Positions 1-7,305 of a stretch of DNA of 20,634 nucleotides are shown in pieces; the first letter of the stretch is position 1; each line of letters opens with the position of its first letter. The DNA is from CAYYMD01 sp964480425 (GTDB lineage: Bacteria; Planctomycetota; Phycisphaerae; SM23-33), in contig CAYZPY010000029.1 in NCBI GenBank assembly GCA_964480425.1, positions 1 to 20,634 on the forward strand. Reading direction: 5' to 3'. The notes beneath the pieces are model-generated. The model saw only the letters and a program-made list of their open reading frames with translations. It was not told where the DNA came from and made no database searches. A program made the translations under genes and the position numbers.

Positions 1-45
1 CCCTATCGTCCCATGGAACAACGAAACAAAAAAGAGGAGAACATC

Positions 46-480
46 ATGTACAATAAAATGATTGTGGCAACGGATCTTTCCGCAGCCTCCGACGCCGTCG
101 TGGGCTGCCTGTCTTCATTAAAGCGCTTTGGCATTGAACAGGCCCTGCTGCTGCAGTGCTTGAGCTTCAATGACGCAGCGTCGGCCAGCTTTGCGTACGA
201 TACGGAGCCTCTGGAAGAGATGCTGGAGGATCAGAAAGCGATGCTGGAGAAGCAGGGCTTCACCTTCCGCCTCGCCACCAAGGTGACCGGCGTCGAGCGG
301 ACCGAGGCGGGCGAACTACCGGCGTGCGTTGAGGCGTGCCCCACCAGGGCGATCACCTTTGAGGAACTGGACGATTACCTCCGCCGGCGCCGGCGCGCCG
401 CGGTCGCGAACCTGGCGGGCGCCGCAGCGGCGATATGCGGGCCCGAAGCGGGCGAAAACCGACGGCACGGCAGTGAATGA
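46..480 (+). CDS. Hybrid frame: UspA N-terminal half joined to a ferredoxin C-terminal tail
   Basis: The start at 46 is chosen because GAGGAG lies 7 bases upstream; an in-frame ATG at 13 has no such site. The product is 144 residues. Residues 1 to about 80 look like the first half of a universal stress protein (MYNKMIVATDLS opening, then the LLLQCLSF strand). The Usp C-terminal half with its nucleotide-binding GSxG loop is missing. From about residue 90 the protein instead reads GELPACVEACPTRAITFEEL, the signature tail of CooF/HycB-type 4Fe-4S ferredoxins, with an arginine- and alanine-rich end. Base composition becomes clearly more GC-rich at the join (about 285-310). Neither half is complete, so function is doubtful. 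It may be a real deletion fusion or an assembly join. Its stop overlaps the start of the next gene (ATGA), so the ferredoxin tail probably belongs to the downstream operon. Confidence 0.6.
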   Translation: MYNKMIVATDLSAASDAVVGCLSSLKRFGIEQALLLQCLSFNDAASASFAYDTEPLEEMLEDQKAMLEKQGFTFRLATKVTGVERTEAGELPACVEACPTRAITFEELDDYLRRRRRAAVANLAGAAAAICGPEAGENRRHGSE

Positions 481-965
481 TTGATATGGATTTGACCGCT
501 ACCGATAAAATCATAAACAACTACGACGGTGACCCGTCCTGGCTGGTGATGATACTCCAGGACGCCCAGGAACATTACAATTACCTTCCACGTCCGGTGC
601 TGGAGCACGTGGCAGAAAAACTCTCCCTGCCGTTTACGCACGTTTACCGCGTGGCGACGTTCTACAGTTCGTTCTGCCTGACCGAGCGCGGGCGATACGT
701 AATCCGCGTATGCGACGGAACTGCGTGCCACCTTCGCGGGGCCAATAACCTCCGCAATGAAATCTGCCGCCGGCTCGGCATCGAAGACGGCCAGACCACC
801 GATGACATGATGTTCACGCTCGAATCGGTCGCCTGTCTCGGTGCCTGCGCGCTTGCGCCGGTGATGGCCGTGGGCAAAAGGTACCACGGGCAGATGACGC
901 CCGACAAGGTCGCCGAAACGCTGGACTACTATCGGAACCAGGCGAATGCCAATCCCGACGCGTAA
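477..965 (+). CDS. NuoE-like NADH dehydrogenase 24 kDa subunit, [2Fe-2S] thioredoxin-like
   Basis: This 162-residue protein has the thioredoxin-like fold of NuoE/HndA/HydC proteins. The [2Fe-2S] ligands are visible as C79-x4-C84 and C120-x3-C124 (CDGTAC and CLGAC). The N-terminal helical part, with LPRPVLEHVAEKL and a VYRVATFYSSF segment, is typical of the family. In the cell it passes electrons within a soluble NADH-oxidising module together with the NuoF-like protein encoded 12 bases downstream. The start ATG overlaps the preceding stop, which suggests translational coupling; a second ATG at 486 is also possible, and neither has a strong ribosome binding site. The family is shared by complex I, bifurcating [FeFe]-hydrogenases and NAD-linked formate dehydrogenases. 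The subunit alone does not tell which, and no catalytic partner is encoded here. Confidence 0.9.
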   Translation: MIDMDLTATDKIINNYDGDPSWLVMILQDAQEHYNYLPRPVLEHVAEKLSLPFTHVYRVATFYSSFCLTERGRYVIRVCDGTACHLRGANNLRNEICRRLGIEDGQTTDDMMFTLESVACLGACALAPVMAVGKRYHGQMTPDKVAETLDYYRNQANANPDA

Positions 966-977
966 GCGGCGGAGCGG

Positions 978-2852
978 ATGCCTTTGGGAGATGCGATTGT
1001 GATTTGTTTCACACAACCTGAGACGTTGGCGTCGTATCGCGAGAAGCTCGCGGCCGACGCCGGGCGTGCCCTTCCGTCCATCCGTGTGTGCGGCGGCACC
1101 GGATGCCGCGCTGGGGAAGGCATCGAGGTCGCCAAGGCCCTTAAGGACGCCGTCGCCGCCCGTGGTCTGACCGACGACGTCGCCGTGCGCATCACAGGAT
1201 GTCACGGCTTCTGCGAGCAGGGCCCCCTGGTGGTCATGCCCAACGGCGTGCTCTACGTCAAGGTCACACCCGACGACGCGGACGAGATTATCACCGAATC
1301 CATTAAGGGCGACAGCATCATCGAACGCCTGACCTACCGCGACCCGTCCACCAAGAACCGCATTGCCCGCGAGAGCGACCTGCCGTTCTACGCCAACCAG
1401 CGTCGCATGGTACTGGCAGGCAATGGCGCGGTCGACCCGACCAGCATAGACGATTACATCGCCGCCGGCGGGTACGACTCTATGGCCAAGGCGCTGACAA
1501 CCATGGAACCCCAGGAGATTATCGACGCCGTCGAGCAGTCGGGCCTGAGGGGGCGAGGGGGAGGCGGATTCGCCACCGGGCGAAAGTGGCGCTACTGTCG
1601 GCAGGCCGAGGGAAGCCCCAAGTACGTACTGTGCAACGGCGACGAGGGCGACCCGGGCGCGTTCATGGACCGCAGCATTATGGAGGGCAACCCCCATGCC
1701 GTGCTGGAAGGCATGGTAATCGGCGCTTACGCCATCGGCGCGAACTACGGATACATTTACGTCCGGTACGAGTATCCGCTGGCGGTCCGGACGCTCCGAC
1801 GGGCCATTCAGCAGGCCGAGGAGTACGGACTGCTCGGTCGGAACATACTTGGAACGGGTTTTGACTTCACCGTGCGCATCAGTCGCGGCGCCGGTGCATT
1901 TGTCTGCGGGGAGTCCACGGCGCTGATGGCCTCAATCGAAGGACAGGCCGGCGAGCCCCGTGTAAAGCACATCCACACCAGCGAGAAAGGCCTGTTCAAA
2001 AAGCCCACCAACCTCAACAATGTCGAGACCTGGGCGAACGTACCGTTGATTATCGACCGCGGGGCCGACTGGTTCGCCAACATCGGAACCAAACAGTCAA
2101 CGGGCACCAAGGTCTTCTCGGTGGTGGGAAAGGTCAAAAATACCGGTCTGGTCGAGGTGCCCATGGGCATGACGCTTCGGGAAATCATCTACGACATAGG
2201 CGGGGGGGTTGCGGACGACAGGCCTTTCAAGGCCGTCCAGACCGGCGGACCCTCGGGCGGATGCCTGCCGGAAAGCCAACTGGACCTCCCGGTCGACTTC
2301 GACGGGCTCACCGAGGCCGGTTCCATGATGGGCTCGGGCGGCATGATCGTCATGGACGACCGCACGTGCATGGTTGAGGTGGCCCGCTACTTCACCGACT
2401 TCCTGCGGAAGGAATCGTGCGGAAAGTGCACCGCCTGCCGCGAGGGCGTTATGCGGATGTACGAACTGCTGGAAAAAATCACCTCCGGACGGGGCACGCC
2501 GCAGGACGTCGAGTTGCTGGAGGAGGTCTCGCTGTACGTTCGCGACAACAGCATCTGCGGGCTGGGCAAGAGCGCGCCGAACCCGACGCTGAGCACGCTG
2601 AAATACTTCCGGGACGAATACATGGCGCACGTGAACGAGCGCAAGTGCCCTGTCGGAGTGTGCCCGGCGCTGACGACGTTCGTGGTCGACGAGGACAAGT
2701 GCAGGGCGTGCGGAAGGTGTGTGGCGGCGTGTCCGGTCGACGCCATCAGCGACGGAAAGAAGAAGGTCCCGGCGAAAATCGACGACGAAAAATGCATCAC
2801 CTGCGGCGCATGCAGGGAAGTCTGCCCGTTTGACGCCGTGGCGGTGGCTTGA
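978..2852 (+). CDS. NuoF-like NADH- and FMN-binding subunit with extra Fe-S domains (HydB/HndC type)
   Basis: This 624-residue flavoprotein is expected to oxidise or reduce NAD(H) through FMN. In order it shows: an N-terminal [2Fe-2S] thioredoxin-like domain (C38, C43, C75, C79); the FMN/NADH Rossmann-like core with GLRGRGGGGFATG at 189-201 and the CNGDEGDPGAFMDR loop at 219-232; an SLBB segment; the N3-type 4Fe-4S site (ESCGKCTACREG, C481, C484, C487, and C527); and two ferredoxin-type 4Fe-4S motifs (C575xxCxxCxxxCP and C606xxCxxCxxxCP). This layout is that of HydB/HndC subunits of bifurcating or NAD(P)-linked hydrogenases and formate dehydrogenases, longer than complex I NuoF. The ATG at 978 has a GGAG only about 4 bases away. 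A GTG at 999 has GGGAG at better spacing and may be the true start. It lies between NuoE-like and NuoG-like genes in one operon. Confidence 0.93.
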   Translation: MPLGDAIVICFTQPETLASYREKLAADAGRALPSIRVCGGTGCRAGEGIEVAKALKDAVAARGLTDDVAVRITGCHGFCEQGPLVVMPNGVLYVKVTPDDADEIITESIKGDSIIERLTYRDPSTKNRIARESDLPFYANQRRMVLAGNGAVDPTSIDDYIAAGGYDSMAKALTTMEPQEIIDAVEQSGLRGRGGGGFATGRKWRYCRQAEGSPKYVLCNGDEGDPGAFMDRSIMEGNPHAVLEGMVIGAYAIGANYGYIYVRYEYPLAVRTLRRAIQQAEEYGLLGRNILGTGFDFTVRISRGAGAFVCGESTALMASIEGQAGEPRVKHIHTSEKGLFKKPTNLNNVETWANVPLIIDRGADWFANIGTKQSTGTKVFSVVGKVKNTGLVEVPMGMTLREIIYDIGGGVADDRPFKAVQTGGPSGGCLPESQLDLPVDFDGLTEAGSMMGSGGMIVMDDRTCMVEVARYFTDFLRKESCGKCTACREGVMRMYELLEKITSGRGTPQDVELLEEVSLYVRDNSICGLGKSAPNPTLSTLKYFRDEYMAHVNERKCPVGVCPALTTFVVDEDKCRACGRCVAACPVDAISDGKKKVPAKIDDEKCITCGACREVCPFDAVAVA

Positions 2853-2871
2853 CGGTTTCACAGGAACAGAC

Positions 2872-3657
2872 ATGGCTTTGATACGGACGACAATTGACGG
2901 TAGGGAAGTTCGGGTCGAGCGCGACAGTTGGGCGCTGGAGGTGGCTGGGGACATGGGCATCGAGATACCCACACTGTGCTACCACCCGGCCCTGGAGCCC
3001 TACGGCGCATGCCGCCTGTGCGTGGTGGAGGTTACGCGCAAGGGATGGACCTGGCTGACCACTTCGTGCGACCTGCCAATCCGCGAAGGAATGAGCATAC
3101 GCACCGACACACCCGAGGTTACCAAGGCCCGGCGGATGGCGATGGAGCTGATCCTGGCAGAAGCCCCCAACAGCGAGACCATCCGTTCGCTGGCGCGAAA
3201 AATGGGCGTAAGCGAGTCGCGATTCGCGACCGTGCGCGACGAGCAGGACAAATGCATACGCTGCGGATTGTGCGTGCGGGTGTGCGAACAACTGGTAGGC
3301 GCCGCGGCTATTGGTTTTAAGAACCGAGGCCAAAAACGCGAGGTGGGAACGCCCTTCGACGACCTGTCCGAGGCGTGCATCGGATGCATGGCGTGCGTGG
3401 CGGTATGCCCCACCGGGCACGTGCTGAGCATTGACGACGGCGCGCTGAGGCGGATGGAATCGTGGAACACGGAACTTGAACTTGCACAATGCAGCCGGTG
3501 CGGACGCCCGTTCGCTCCGCTGCGGGAGCTGGAGTTCATTCGCGCAAAGTTACCCGAGCACATGGCGCCCGGCGAGGTGTGCCCGGTATGCAAGCGCCGT
3601 TTCAGCGCCGAGCAAATGTCGCCAACAACGACGGCGAGTAAACATTCGCCAACTTAG
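2872..3657 (+). CDS. NuoG-like/HydA-N-like iron-sulfur protein with C-terminal CxxC pair
   Basis: This 261-residue soluble protein resembles the N-terminal electron-wire region of NuoG or [FeFe]-hydrogenase. Visible sites are a plant-type [2Fe-2S] domain (C36, C47, C50, C66), then two 4Fe-4S motifs (C128xxCxxCxxxC and C169xxCxxCxxxCP). The His/Cys 4Fe-4S site normally between them in NuoG is absent. The H-cluster or molybdopterin domain is also absent. The C-terminus carries two extra CxxC pairs (C207/C210 and C237/C240) about 30 residues apart, which looks like a zinc-ribbon or rubredoxin-like knuckle. The start at 2872 (MALIRTTIDGREV) matches the family; the frame stays open upstream to 2719 but that part overlaps the NuoF-like gene. 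With its two upstream neighbours it forms a three-part NADH/ferredoxin electron-transfer unit. The terminal electron partner is not visible and is inferred to be another Wood-Ljungdahl enzyme. Confidence 0.85.
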   Translation: MALIRTTIDGREVRVERDSWALEVAGDMGIEIPTLCYHPALEPYGACRLCVVEVTRKGWTWLTTSCDLPIREGMSIRTDTPEVTKARRMAMELILAEAPNSETIRSLARKMGVSESRFATVRDEQDKCIRCGLCVRVCEQLVGAAAIGFKNRGQKREVGTPFDDLSEACIGCMACVAVCPTGHVLSIDDGALRRMESWNTELELAQCSRCGRPFAPLRELEFIRAKLPEHMAPGEVCPVCKRRFSAEQMSPTTTASKHSPT

Positions 3658-3667
3658 ACTTTATAAA
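3639..3667 (+). promoter_or_regulatory. Possible sigma-70-like promoter before acsB
   Basis: TAAACA and TATAAA are separated by 17 bases in a short AT-rich island between the NuoG-like gene and acsB, in otherwise GC-rich DNA. The -10 box is good and the -35 box matches only 4 of 6. AGGAG stands 9 bases before the acsB ATG at 3700. This would allow the acs genes to be transcribed apart from the NADH module. No experiment or footprint supports it. Confidence 0.3.
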
Positions 3668-3699
3668 TTAAAGTGTTAACAAAATCAGGAGATTAGTTT

Positions 3700-4224
3700 A
3701 TGTCGCGTGAAGTAATATCGTCAGTAATAAGAGGTTCCAGGGACTTCGTAACCGAGGCCGAGGAAAAACTCGCCCAGGCGATACAGCAGCATGGCGAAGA
3801 CAAGGAAGTTGGCTTCCCCGAGACGGCGTTCTACCTTCCCATGGCCTATGCGCTGATGGGCGCCGAAGCGCAGAAAGTCGGCGACCTTAAACCAATCCTC
3901 GAGCACTGCCGCCGGCTGCTACCGGGCGACCCGGCAGAGCGGCTGTGGCTTCCGTACCTGGGCGACGGACTGGACGCAGGTGCCGCGGCCATGCTTGCCA
4001 TGGAGGCGACGTGCGCGATAAGACATCTGGACGGAGAGAAGCCCGAGGACGGTTTCCACGGATTCATCTCCGACACCATCCAGCGCGAACTCGGTATTCA
4101 ACTGGTCGACGGGCGCATGCCGGGCTTCGCGGCGATACTCGGGCCCGCCCCGGACGAGGAAACCGCCGAACACGTCGCCCGCGAACTGCAAAAACGCAGC
4201 ATCCTGACGTTCCTGGTCGGTAAC
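3700..4224 (+). CDS. acsB: Acetyl-CoA synthase (CODH/ACS alpha/beta subunit), N-terminal part before assembly gap
   Basis: This is the first 175 codons of acetyl-CoA synthase, read from an ATG with AGGAG 9 bases upstream. It contains the N-terminal helical domain (FPETAFYLPMAYALMG near residue 46, then PYLGDGLDAGAAAMLAMEA) that in known enzymes docks onto CO dehydrogenase and carries the CO tunnel. The frame runs into 10 unknown bases at 4225 and resumes in a different frame at 4235. Because 10 is not a multiple of three, the frame change is a placeholder effect, not a mutation. The two visible parts add up to 727 residues, against about 729 for the Moorella enzyme as I recall it, so little or nothing is missing in the gap. 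Confidence 0.93.
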
Positions 4225-4234
4225 NNNNNNNNNN
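4225..4234. other. Assembly gap of 10 Ns inside acsB
   Basis: Ten consecutive N bases interrupt acsB. The left flank ends ...GTAAC and the right flank begins AACCGC, so the two contig ends share AAC. Merging them on AAC would give an uninterrupted reading VGNRDGVSM. The true gap is therefore probably zero or even a small overlap, and the N count is only a scaffold convention. Confidence 0.97.
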
Positions 4235-5893
4235 AACCGCGACGGCGTGAGCATGAAGGACCAGTTGGACAACCGGAACGTGGAACTCGGCTGGGATACT
4301 TACATCGTTCCGGTGGGGCGCGACACTCACTCTGCCATCTACGTGCTGGACTGGGCCATCCGGGCGGCTCTGACCTTCGGCGGGCACAAAAAAGGCGACT
4401 GGCGAAACTGCCTTGAATACACCAAGCAGCGGATATTTGCCTTCGGCATAACCTTCGGACCAATCCCCGACGACTGGTACGCCGTGGGCGGCGGGGCGAT
4501 ATTGATGGGCTTCCCGGTGGTGTCCGACCACGAATCCACGCCCGAGGTGCGACCCACGGGCGTCACCACGTACGAGGCGCTGGTACGCCAAACAGACCCC
4601 AAGCAGATCGTCGAGACCTGCATCGAGGTCCGCGGGGTGAAGGTCAAGGTCTCCCAGGTGGACATACCCGTGTCGTACTCGCCGGCGTTCGAGGGCGAGA
4701 GGGTCCGCAAGGATGACATGCACGTTCAGTTCGGCGGAAAGTATTCCAAGGGCATCGAATTGCTCGAAATCGCGGAAATGGACGAGATAAACGACGGCGA
4801 CATAAAGGTCAACGGCGACGACATCGACGCCGCCGAGGTCGGCGGGGCGATGAACCTTGGCATTCACGTTCGCGTTGCGGGTCGAAAAATGAAAAAGGAC
4901 TTCGAGAGCATACTCGAGCGTCGAATACACAACGCGCTCAACGAGGCGATGGGCTTTATGCACATCGGGCAGCGCGACCAGATATGGTGCCGCATCTCGA
5001 AGCAGACCTACCAGGCGGGATTCCGCCTGAAGCACATCGGAACCATCCTGCACGCGACTCTGCACGATGAATTCGGCAGCATACTGGACAAGGTCGCCGT
5101 GGAAATCACCACCGTTGAAAGCGAGGTCGCCGAACTGATCGAGCACGGAAAGCCCATGTTCACCGAGCGTGACGAGCGCGTGGCGGGCATGACCGACGAG
5201 TCGGTGGACACCTTCTACTCATGCACGCTGTGTCAGTCGTTCGCGCCGGACCACGTGTGCATAATATCGCCCGAGCGCCTTGGCCTGTGCGGGGCGTACA
5301 ACTGGGTGGACGGGCAGGCGGCGTACGAAATCAATCCCACCGGGCCAAACCAACCGGTGCCAAAGGGCAAGACCCTTGACGAAAAACACGGCGAGTGGGA
5401 AAATGTCAACAAGTTCGTTTACGAAAATTCCAACCGCACCATCGAGCATTACTGCCAGTATTCTCTTATGCATTACCCGATGACTTCCTGCGGGTGCTTC
5501 GAGTGCATTGTGGCGGTGGTTCCCGAGGCCAACGGCGTGATGGCGGTCAACCGCGAATATCCGGGCGACACGCCGATCGGCATGCCGTTTTCGACACTTG
5601 CCGGCAGCGTCGGCGGCGGACACCAGACGCCGGGATTCCTGGGCGTGGGGCGGCTTTACCTTGCCAGCAGAAAGTTCATCAGCGCCGAAGGCGGTCTTGG
5701 TCGCCTGGTGTGGATGCCCAAGGAACTCAAGGAATCCATGCGCGAGAAACTTCAGGAGCGTGCGGACGAACTGAAGCTGGACGGTTTCGTTGACAAGATC
5801 GCCGACGAGACCGTCGCCACCGACGCCGAACAACTGGTGGAGTATCTGACCAGGGTGGAACACCCGGCGGTGAGCATGGAGCCGATAATGTAA
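4235..5893 (+). CDS. acsB: Acetyl-CoA synthase, remainder including the A-cluster domain
   Basis: These 552 codons complete acetyl-CoA synthase, which condenses the methyl group from the corrinoid protein, CO and CoA into acetyl-CoA at the Ni-Ni-[4Fe-4S] A-cluster. The A-cluster ligands are all present. The cysteines CTLC, then C after 8 more residues and C after 9 more (5222-5290), match the four 4Fe-4S ligands. The Cys-Gly-Cys motif in TSCGCFEC (5489-5497) holds the distal nickel. The glycine-rich segment GSVGGGHQTPGFLGVG near the C-terminus is typical of the family. The first in-frame GTG and ATG after the gap (4247, 4253) are internal codons, not starts. acsC follows after 51 bases. No residue expected for catalysis is missing, so the enzyme should be active once the gap is closed. 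Confidence 0.96.
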   Translation, partial: NRDGVSMKDQLDNRNVELGWDTYIVPVGRDTHSAIYVLDWAIRAALTFGGHKKGDWRNCLEYTKQRIFAFGITFGPIPDDWYAVGGGAILMGFPVVSDHESTPEVRPTGVTTYEALVRQTDPKQIVETCIEVRGVKVKVSQVDIPVSYSPAFEGERVRKDDMHVQFGGKYSKGIELLEIAEMDEINDGDIKVNGDDIDAAEVGGAMNLGIHVRVAGRKMKKDFESILERRIHNALNEAMGFMHIGQRDQIWCRISKQTYQAGFRLKHIGTILHATLHDEFGSILDKVAVEITTVESEVAELIEHGKPMFTERDERVAGMTDESVDTFYSCTLCQSFAPDHVCIISPERLGLCGAYNWVDGQAAYEINPTGPNQPVPKGKTLDEKHGEWENVNKFVYENSNRTIEHYCQYSLMHYPMTSCGCFECIVAVVPEANGVMAVNREYPGDTPIGMPFSTLAGSVGGGHQTPGFLGVGRLYLASRKFISAEGGLGRLVWMPKELKESMREKLQERADELKLDGFVDKIADETVATDAEQLVEYLTRVEHPAVSMEPIM

Positions 5894-5944
5894 CGCGACG
5901 CGCGAAACCGAATAATAATCTGTATAAATGACGGAGGCGTTAAC

Positions 5945-7288
5945 ATGGCACTTACCGGACTCGACATATACAAGAAACTCCCCAAGGAAAACTGCAAGGA
6001 ATGCGGCGTGGCCACGTGCCTGGCGTTCGCCATGAAGGTGGCCGCCGGACAGGCGGGCCTGGACGATTGCCCCCGCCTGGGCGACGAGGCGCGTCAGGAA
6101 CTGTCCGAGGCGTCGGCGCCGCCGCAGCGACTGGTGAGAATCGGCGCCGACAGCAAGGCCGTCGAGATAGGGCAGGAAACGGTGATGTTCCGACACGACG
6201 AGAAGTTTCATCACCCCACGGGCATCGCCCTGAACATTTCCGACACCGGCGACGAAGAGCAAATCAGCCAGGCCTGCAAGACCTTCAAGGAACTCCAGTT
6301 CACCCGCGTAGGCGAAACACTCGCCCCTAACATGGTGGCGCTGTTCAACGAATCCGGTTCGCCGGACGCGATGCAGGCCGCCGCACAGACCGTCTACAAC
6401 GAACTCGGCGATCCGATGGTGCTGATAAGCGAAAAGTGCGAGTCGCTCTCGGCCGCGGCGATGGGCCCGCTGTCCGGCGCAAGCCCACTGCTGTACTGCA
6501 CTTGTGATGCGTCGGTGGAAGACCTTGCCGGACTGGCCAAGCAGACCGGCGCGCCGCTGTGCGTGTCGGGGTCTATTGAGGAAGTGGCGCAGAAGGTCGA
6601 GGAACTGGATAAACAGGACGTCAAGGACATCGTCATCTCGCCGGGACGGGTGGATTTACTGGGGGCGCTTACCTTCCTGACGCAGACGCGACGGGCCTCG
6701 CTTAAAAAGAAGTATCGCCCGCTGGGATGCCCCGTTCTGGTTTTTGCCGACGGCGAGGACAAGCAAGCATCGGCCCTGGAGGCCTGCCAGTACGTCGCCA
6801 AGTACGCCGGCATTGTGGTTTCCAACGCATGGGAGCCCCACCTGCTGGTGCCCATTTTGACCACCCGCCAGAACATCTACACCGACCCGCAAAAGCCCGT
6901 TCAGGTCGAACCGAAACTCTACGATGTGGGCGAAGTCACCAACGACAGCCCGCTTCTGGTGACCACCAACTTCTCGCTGAGCTACTACTCGGTCGAGGCG
7001 GAGGTCGAGGCCTCCCGCGTGCCCTGCCGCATACTGGCGGTCGACACCGAGGGCACCAGCGTGCTGACCGCATGGGCCGCTGACAAGTTCAACGCCGAGA
7101 CCATCGCCGCCTCGCTGGAAAAGGCCGGTGCAAAGGAAAAGGCCGCGCACAACAAAGTTGTCCTTCCCGGACACGTGGCCGTGCTTGCCGCCGAACTGGG
7201 CGAGGAATCCGGGTGCAAGGTCCTGGTGGGTCCCAAGGAGGCCTCGGGCATCGGACCTTACCTCAAGAAAGAGTGGAAGGAAGCGTAA
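5945..7288 (+). CDS. acsC: Corrinoid iron-sulfur protein large subunit (CODH/ACS gamma)
   Basis: This 447-residue protein is the large subunit of the corrinoid iron-sulfur protein, which carries the methyl group from methyltetrahydrofolate to acetyl-CoA synthase. The N-terminal 4Fe-4S domain is clear: C17-x2-C20-x4-C25-x16-C42 in the sequence KENCKECGVATC...DDCP. This cluster keeps the cobalt in its reactive Co(I) state. A TIM-barrel domain follows, and the C-terminal Rossmann-like corrinoid-binding part includes LLVTTNFSLSYYSVEAEVE and the ending SGIGPYLKKEW typical of AcsC. Its ATG has GGAGG 8 bases upstream. It pairs with AcsD, encoded three genes downstream, instead of the more compact acsC-acsD neighbours seen elsewhere; the two genes between serve maturation and repair. 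Confidence 0.95.
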   Translation: MALTGLDIYKKLPKENCKECGVATCLAFAMKVAAGQAGLDDCPRLGDEARQELSEASAPPQRLVRIGADSKAVEIGQETVMFRHDEKFHHPTGIALNISDTGDEEQISQACKTFKELQFTRVGETLAPNMVALFNESGSPDAMQAAAQTVYNELGDPMVLISEKCESLSAAAMGPLSGASPLLYCTCDASVEDLAGLAKQTGAPLCVSGSIEEVAQKVEELDKQDVKDIVISPGRVDLLGALTFLTQTRRASLKKKYRPLGCPVLVFADGEDKQASALEACQYVAKYAGIVVSNAWEPHLLVPILTTRQNIYTDPQKPVQVEPKLYDVGEVTNDSPLLVTTNFSLSYYSVEAEVEASRVPCRILAVDTEGTSVLTAWAADKFNAETIAASLEKAGAKEKAAHNKVVLPGHVAVLAAELGEESGCKVLVGPKEASGIGPYLKKEWKEA

Positions 7289-7305
7289 CCTCCACGCGGA
7301 GATAA

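Noticed and set aside
375..1697. Long open frame of 440 codons on the minus strand opposite the NuoE- and NuoF-like genes
   Set aside because: It has no recognisable domain and an unnatural His/Val/Arg-rich composition. It mirrors two clear genes; long antisense frames are expected in GC-rich coding DNA.
4225..4253. A real frameshift and internal restart in acsB
   Set aside because: The frame change comes only from the arbitrary count of 10 Ns. Conserved AcsB sequence continues on both sides, and the apparent GTG start is inside the N-terminal domain.
4064..5146. Long minus-strand open frame across the acsB gap
   Set aside because: It crosses the N run, lacks known motifs and lies opposite the conserved acsB frame.
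5219..6262. Minus-strand open frame of 347 codons opposite acsB and acsC
   Set aside because: It spans two clear genes and their intergenic region in antisense and shows no domain or ribosome binding site.
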